This document shows positions 60,080 through 64,000 of a stretch of 64,000 nucleotides of DNA, one piece after another. The translations under genes and the position numbers were made by a program. Position 1 is the stretch's first letter; every line of letters starts with the position of its first letter. The stretch is taken from the NCBI GenBank assembly GCA_900478215.1, contig LS483478.1, positions 2,046,001 to 2,110,000 on the forward strand, read 5' to 3'. The DNA is from Salmonella enterica subsp. houtenae serovar Houten (lineage in GTDB: Bacteria > Pseudomonadota > Gammaproteobacteria > Enterobacterales > Enterobacteriaceae). Below the pieces are notes generated by a model. It ran no database searches. It worked only from the letters and a program-made list of their open reading frames with translations, and was not told the DNA's origin.

Positions 60080-61249
60080 ATGTTGGAGTTGTTATTTCTG
60101 CTGTTGCCTATAGCCGCTGTCTATGGGTGGTATATGGGCCGCAGAAGTGCGCAACAAACAAAACAGGATGAAGCTAACCGCCTGTCGCGCGATTATGTCG
60201 CAGGGGTTAACTTCCTGCTGAGTAACCAACAAGATAAAGCGGTGGACCTGTTCCTCGATATGCTTAAAGAGGATACCGGTACCGTTGAGGCTCATCTCAC
60301 CCTCGGGAATTTGTTTCGTTCTCGCGGCGAAGTCGATCGCGCCATTCGTATTCATCAAACGCTCATGGAAAGCGCTTCATTGACCTATGAACAGCGTTTA
60401 CTGGCTGTTCAGCAACTGGGGCGCGATTATATGGCCGCCGGTTTATATGATCGCGCGGAAGATATGTTTAACCAACTTACCGACGAAACAGAGTTTCGTG
60501 TAGGCGCGTTACAGCAGCTCTTGCAAATCTATCAGCTAACCAGCGACTGGCAAAAGGCGATTGAAGTAGCAGAACGGCTGGTGAAACTGGGAAAAGATAA
60601 ACAGCGTATCGAAATCGCCCACTTTTACTGTGAGTTAGCTTTACAGCAGATGGGCAACGACGACATGGATCGCGCGATGGCGTTGTTGAAAAAAGGTGCC
60701 GCCGCAGATAAAAATAGCGCCCGGGTGTCTATCATGATGGGGCGCGTTTATATGGCGAGAGGGGATTACGCCAAAGCAGTCGAAAGCCTGCAACGTGTTA
60801 TCGTCCAGGATAAAGAGCTGGTCAGCGAAACGCTGGAAATGTTGCAGACCTGCTATCAACAGCTCGGTAAAAATGCCGAGTGGGCGGAGTTTTTACGCCG
60901 CGCCGTTGAGGAGAATACCGGCGCTGGCGCTGAGCTAATGCTTGCCGATATTCTGGAGGCGCGCGATGGGTGTGACGCAGCCCAAATTTATATCACTCGT
61001 CAGCTACAGCGACATCCTACCATGCGGGTGTTCCATAAGCTGATGGATTACCATCTCAACGATGCGGAAGAAGGGCGAGCGAAAGAAAGTCTGATGGTGC
61101 TGCGCGATATGGTTGGCGAGCAGGTGCGTAGTAAACCGCGGTATCGTTGTCAGAAATGCGGTTTTACCGCCTATACCTTGTACTGGCACTGTCCATCCTG
61201 CCGGGCATGGTCGACTATTAAACCAATTCGTGGTCTTGACGGGCAATAA
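60080..61249 (+). CDS. lapB: LPS regulatory protein LapB (YciM)
   Basis: 389 residues: N-terminal membrane anchor (about 1-20), a cytoplasmic array of TPR repeats (for example AHLTLGNLFRSRGEVDRAIR and VSIMMGRVYMARGDYAKAVE) and a C-terminal rubredoxin-type metal site with Cys357, Cys360, Cys371 and Cys374. LapB hands LpxC to FtsH for degradation, limiting LPS synthesis; PbgA/YejM restrains it. 6 nt after lapA. Confidence 0.97.
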   Translation: MLELLFLLLPIAAVYGWYMGRRSAQQTKQDEANRLSRDYVAGVNFLLSNQQDKAVDLFLDMLKEDTGTVEAHLTLGNLFRSRGEVDRAIRIHQTLMESASLTYEQRLLAVQQLGRDYMAAGLYDRAEDMFNQLTDETEFRVGALQQLLQIYQLTSDWQKAIEVAERLVKLGKDKQRIEIAHFYCELALQQMGNDDMDRAMALLKKGAAADKNSARVSIMMGRVYMARGDYAKAVESLQRVIVQDKELVSETLEMLQTCYQQLGKNAEWAEFLRRAVEENTGAGAELMLADILEARDGCDAAQIYITRQLQRHPTMRVFHKLMDYHLNDAEEGRAKESLMVLRDMVGEQVRSKPRYRCQKCGFTAYTLYWHCPSCRAWSTIKPIRGLDGQ

Positions 61250-61269
61250 TATATAAAAAAGTCTTCATC

Positions 61270-61289
61270 TTAGTTACAACATACTTAAT
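61270..61289. repeat. 20-bp sequence shared with the region after narK
   Basis: TTAGTTACAACATACTTAAT, identical to 2214-2233. Here it lies 20 nt after lapB and 150 nt before pyrF. Function unknown. Confidence 0.7.
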
Positions 61290-61438
61290 GACTTAATACA
61301 AAAAGCCGCGTTATCATCGGAGGCCAGGGCGTAGCAGGTGTCGATCGAACCTGTTAATTTCCCTGCGCTGCAGGTAGAATGCACGCCGTTTACCCAATTT
61401 GCGCCACTTGCGGTGCCCATCATCAAGAAGGTCTGGTC

Positions 61439-62176
61439 ATGACGTTTACTGCTTCATCTTCTTCCCGCGCTATTACTGAATCGCCAGTCGTTGTGGCGTT
61501 GGATTACCATGAACGCGATAAGGCCCTGGCGTTTGTCGACAAAATCGATCCTCGCGATTGTCGTTTAAAAGTGGGCAAAGAGATGTTCACGCTGTTTGGT
61601 CCACAACTCGTTCGTGATCTCCAGCAACGCGGGTTTGATATCTTTCTTGATCTAAAATTTCATGATATTCCCAACACAGCGGCCCGGGCCGTCGCCGCTG
61701 CGGCGGACCTGGGCGTCTGGATGGTAAATGTTCATGCGTCTGGCGGGGCGAGAATGATGACCGCAGCGCGGGACGCGCTGGCGCCGTTCGGTAAAGATGC
61801 GCCGCTGCTGATTGCGGTGACAGTTCTGACCAGTATGGAAACCAGCGATCTGCGCGAGCTGGGCGTGACGTTGTCACTGGCTGAACATGCGGAGCGGCTG
61901 GCGTGCCTGACGCAGCAATGCGGGCTGGATGGCGTGGTCTGTTCGGCCCAGGAGGCTGTCAGATTTAAACAGGTCTTTGGCGCAGCATTTAAGCTGGTGA
62001 CGCCAGGTATTCGGCCTGCAGGCAGTGAGGCGGGCGACCAGCGGCGCATTATGACGCCCGAACAGGCATTATCCGCCGGCGTCGACTATATGGTGATTGG
62101 CCGTCCGGTTACGCAATCGGTAGATCCGGCGCAAACGCTGAAGGATATTAACGCGTCACTGAAACGGGAGGCATAA
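61439..62176 (+). CDS. pyrF: Orotidine 5'-phosphate decarboxylase
   Basis: 245 residues, TIM barrel. It makes UMP from OMP. The catalytic DxKxxD is DLKFHD (Asp71, Lys73, Asp76), with substrate-binding TPGIRP. The family start MTFTASSSSR is at 61439. An in-frame ATG at 61379 has AGGTAGA upstream, so an N-terminally longer form cannot be excluded. The stop shares a base with yciH (TAATG). Confidence 0.96.
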   Translation: MTFTASSSSRAITESPVVVALDYHERDKALAFVDKIDPRDCRLKVGKEMFTLFGPQLVRDLQQRGFDIFLDLKFHDIPNTAARAVAAAADLGVWMVNVHASGGARMMTAARDALAPFGKDAPLLIAVTVLTSMETSDLRELGVTLSLAEHAERLACLTQQCGLDGVVCSAQEAVRFKQVFGAAFKLVTPGIRPAGSEAGDQRRIMTPEQALSAGVDYMVIGRPVTQSVDPAQTLKDINASLKREA

Positions 62177-62502
62177 TGAGCGATTCCAATAGTCGTCTGG
62201 TTTATTCAACGGAGACGGGGCGCATTGAAGAGCCTAAAACGGCGCTGGTTCGTCCAAAAGGGGATGGTATCGTTCGCATTCAGCGTCAAACCAGTGGCCG
62301 TAAGGGTAAAGGCGTATGTTTGATTACCGGCATTCAGATGGATTATGCGGAATTAACCAAACTGGCGGCTGAGCTGAAGAAAAAGTGCGGCTGCGGCGGG
62401 GCAGTAAAAGAAGGGATTATTGAAATTCAGGGTGATAAACGCGACTTGATAAAATCGTTGCTGGAAGCTAAAGGAATGAAAGTAAAATTAGCTGGCGGCT
62501 AA
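62176..62502 (+). CDS. yciH: SUI1/eIF1-like protein YciH
   Basis: 108 residues, bacterial homologue of eukaryotic eIF1. Basic N-terminal half (VRIQRQTSGRKGKGVCLITG) and SUI1 core with KKKCGCGGAVKEG. In E. coli it can affect initiation fidelity in vitro and accumulates in some stresses. Coupled to pyrF. Confidence 0.96.
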   Translation: MSDSNSRLVYSTETGRIEEPKTALVRPKGDGIVRIQRQTSGRKGKGVCLITGIQMDYAELTKLAAELKKKCGCGGAVKEGIIEIQGDKRDLIKSLLEAKGMKVKLAGG

Positions 62503-62507
62503 TGAAA

Positions 62508-62535
62508 ACGCCACGGTTGTAAATTACCGTGGCGT
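62508..62535 (+). terminator. Hairpin after yciH
   Basis: ACGCCACGGT and ACCGTGGCGT form a perfect 10-bp stem with an 8-nt loop, 5 nt after the stop. A purine-rich stretch follows rather than T residues, so it may act as a 3'-end stabiliser. Confidence 0.65.
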
Positions 62536-62621
62536 AAAAGTCAACTTTGTCTATTTTTGTAATCCAGACCTGAAAAGAATAATCGTATTATTTTGAGCCG
62601 TTCAATATTTAAACATCTGGA

Positions 62622-62840
62622 TTATTTTCCGACCTGGTGACCAATAACGCCGCCGACCGCCGCGCCGCCCAGGGTGCCTAATGTGCTGCCATCAGTTAAT
62701 ACTGCGCCGCCTAGCGCCCCCGCACCTGCGCCAATAGCCGTGTTGCGATCGCGCTTGGACCAGTTTGAGCAGGCGCTCAAAGACAGTGCTACGGTGATTG
62801 CCAGCACAGCAGCGGCCATTTTTTTGCTCGTCATAAACAT
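62622..62840 (-). CDS. osmB: Osmotically inducible lipoprotein OsmB
   Basis: 72 residues. Signal peptide with lipobox LSAC (lipidated Cys24), then a glycine-rich domain (AIGAGAGALGGAVLTDG, AAVGGVIGHQVG) of the glycine-zipper type. In E. coli it is induced by high osmolarity and in stationary phase (RpoS and Rcs). AGGAGA precedes the start. The 258 bp upstream carry its promoters; no other gene is seen there. Confidence 0.96.
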   Translation of the reverse strand: MFMTSKKMAAAVLAITVALSLSACSNWSKRDRNTAIGAGAGALGGAVLTDGSTLGTLGGAAVGGVIGHQVGK

Positions 62841-63098
62841 AATACTTTCTCCTGAATTAATGATTCACGGAATTAAGCTCACTTTAACTATAGTTAAAAT
62901 AAAACCTGTTAAGAGATTTTCCGTAAAACCTGATTGCGCAGGGATATATCACGCAGGTGATAGTCACTTCCTGTTATTTCGCTAGTATTAATTTTACGAC
63001 GTTACGCTCGTTACAACAGGTAAATAGTCTTAATTGGAACGTCAGAAAAGTCTCAGAGAGAGGATGATTTGCCATAGGGCAAATCATCGGGAAATATT

Positions 63099-63851
63099 TT
63101 AAACGGATGAGCCAATAACATTGACTAGCAGCCCCGCATGTTCTAACTGCATTTGATCGCTGGCGGAAATTCTGGAATCCGTAATGACACGATGGAAGCG
63201 AGAGAGCGGGCCCAGGGGATAGGGATGCACGCAGCCAAATTTGGAGCTGTCGGTGAGGACAATCGCTTCTGAGCCTTTTTCCAGAACGGCGTTAACCACA
63301 TCCGATCGCATCATGTCGCGTCCGGTAAAGCCGGTATCAGCCTGCCAGCCATCAATACCGATAAATGCTTTGCTGAAATGCACTTGCTGGATAAACTGTC
63401 GCGTCAACGGCCCTACCATGCTTTCGCTTTTTTTCTGATAGATTCCACCGAGGAGAATGACTTCGCAAGGGGTTTCTTTAAGCAGGTGCGCGATATAACT
63501 GCTCACAGTGATGATGGTGACATCTTTTTGTTCCGCCAGCGTCCGGGCCAATAGCGCATTGCTACTGCCATTTTCAATAAAAACGGATTCCCCTGGACTG
63601 ACCAGCGAGGCGGCGAACTCCGCCAGTCGGCGTTTTAGCGTGTAATTAGTCATCATGCGAGTTTCTACGTCATCGCTCTCAAGCGAAACGGCGAAACCGT
63701 GCGCACGGCGTAAATAGCTCTGTTTTTCCAGGGTATTCAGGTCCTGACGTATCGTGACTTCAGATACGCCGGTAATTTTCGCCAGTTCAGCAACGCTCAT
63801 CTGGCCTTTATCAACCACCATTTGCAAAATTGATTGTTGTCGGGAGTTCAT
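63099..63851 (-). CDS. yciT: DeoR-family transcriptional regulator YciT
   Basis: 250 residues. N-terminal DeoR HTH (MSVAELAKITGVSEVTIRQDLN, residues about 18-39) and a C-terminal sugar-phosphate-isomerase-like effector domain (IENGSSNALLARTL, then GIDGWQADTGFTG and VLTDSSKFG). The ligand is unknown; in E. coli YciT has been linked to osmotic-stress genes. It reads toward osmB on the same strand. Confidence 0.94.
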   Translation of the reverse strand: MNSRQQSILQMVVDKGQMSVAELAKITGVSEVTIRQDLNTLEKQSYLRRAHGFAVSLESDDVETRMMTNYTLKRRLAEFAASLVSPGESVFIENGSSNALLARTLAEQKDVTIITVSSYIAHLLKETPCEVILLGGIYQKKSESMVGPLTRQFIQQVHFSKAFIGIDGWQADTGFTGRDMMRSDVVNAVLEKGSEAIVLTDSSKFGCVHPYPLGPLSRFHRVITDSRISASDQMQLEHAGLLVNVIGSSV

Positions 63852-63897
63852 AGTATTAATTTTATACGTTAAAAGGAGTCAACAGACATTCAGAGAA

Positions 63898-63923
63898 CCG
63901 GGAAGGGCTAACGGCCATCCCGG
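63898..63923. terminator. Hairpin between yciT and the partial gene at the right edge
   Basis: CCGGGA and TCCCGG with inner GGGC/GGCC pairing form an imperfect hairpin 15 nt downstream of the yciZ-like stop codon (minus strand). It may be a REP-like or terminator structure. Confidence 0.5.
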
Positions 63924-63938
63924 AGCAAATAATCGCTA

Positions 63939-64000
63939 TCAGATTTCCCAGGGCGACCCGGGAGCACGGGGTGGCGAGATACCGTCTTTAACCTGATCTA
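63939..64000 (-). CDS. yciZ: 3' end of a yciZ-like small gene (partial)
   Basis: The minus strand reads DQVKDGISPPRAPGSPWEI then TGA at 63941-63939; the gene continues past the right edge. The ending PWEI matches the end of E. coli YciZ as I remember it, and YciZ lies upstream of yciT there. Only about 20 residues are visible, so the name is tentative. Confidence 0.5.
   Translation of the reverse strand, partial: DQVKDGISPPRAPGSPWEI

Noticed and set aside
63754..63996. 80-codon plus-strand frame at the right edge
   Set aside because: Antisense to yciT and the yciZ-like end, no start signal or family match.

Overview
The window is chromosomal DNA from an enteric gamma-proteobacterium, almost certainly Salmonella. 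The gene order narX-narK-narGHJI ... tRNA-Tyr pair-purU-ychJ-rssA-rssB-galU-hns-tdk-adhE-ychE-oppABCDF ... cls-yciY-yciI-tonB-yciA-yciB-yciC ... ompW ... trpABCDE-trpH-yciO-rluB-btuR-yciK-sohB-yciN-topA-cysB ... acnA-ribA-pgpB-lapAB-pyrF-yciH-osmB-yciT is the enterobacterial backbone. Three things point to Salmonella rather than Escherichia: a non-haem Mn catalase (KatN) fused to the yciGFE operon, a six-helix K+ channel gene after oppF, and an AAA_28-type ATPase gene between narI and the tRNA-Tyr genes. H-NS looks identical to the Typhimurium protein as I remember it. OppA and TonB carry several substitutions relative to remembered Typhimurium sequences, so this may be a divergent serovar or a subspecies other than enterica; that is an inference from memory, not an alignment.

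Layout. 1-9.3 kb: anaerobic nitrate respiration, with the 5' end of the sensor kinase narX, divergent narK, then the overlapping narGHJI operon; narK and narG each have a perfect FNR box and NarL heptamers. 9.3-10.5 kb: an accessory ATPase gene, a REP, a tRNA-Tyr-derived repeat and two identical tRNA-Tyr genes with a stringent-type promoter. 10.5-20.8 kb: purU, ychJ, the rssA-rssB (RpoS turnover) pair, galU, hns, tdk, adhE, ychE. 20.8-28.1 kb: oligopeptide permease oppABCDF with a long leader, a GcvB-type target and an internal hairpin after oppA, then the K+ channel. 28.1-34.9 kb: yciU, cls, yciY, yciI, tonB, yciA, yciB, yciC, a YkgJ-type cysteine-cluster protein, ompW. 35-37.3 kb: the katN-yciE-yciF-yciG stress operon. 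37.7-44.5 kb: the complete trp operon with leader peptide, attenuator and TrpR operator. 44.5-50 kb: trpH-yciO-rluB forward, btuR-yciK reverse, sohB, yciN. 50.4-58 kb: topA, an intact 127-bp ERIC element, cysB, three small genes (ymiA, a yciX-like gene, ymiC) and acnA. 58-64 kb: ribA, pgpB, lapA-lapB, pyrF-yciH, osmB, the DeoR-type yciT and the 3' end of a yciZ-like gene.

The window is nearly all core genome. I found no prophage, insertion sequence, CRISPR array or toxin/defence island. The best second-look items are the accessory genes (AAA_28 ATPase next to the tRNA locus, K+ channel with a C-terminal zinc ribbon), an exact 20-bp sequence present both after narK and before pyrF, the tRNA-derived repeat, the chain of tiny genes between cysB and acnA, and regulatory hairpins and inverted repeats around oppA and ompW.
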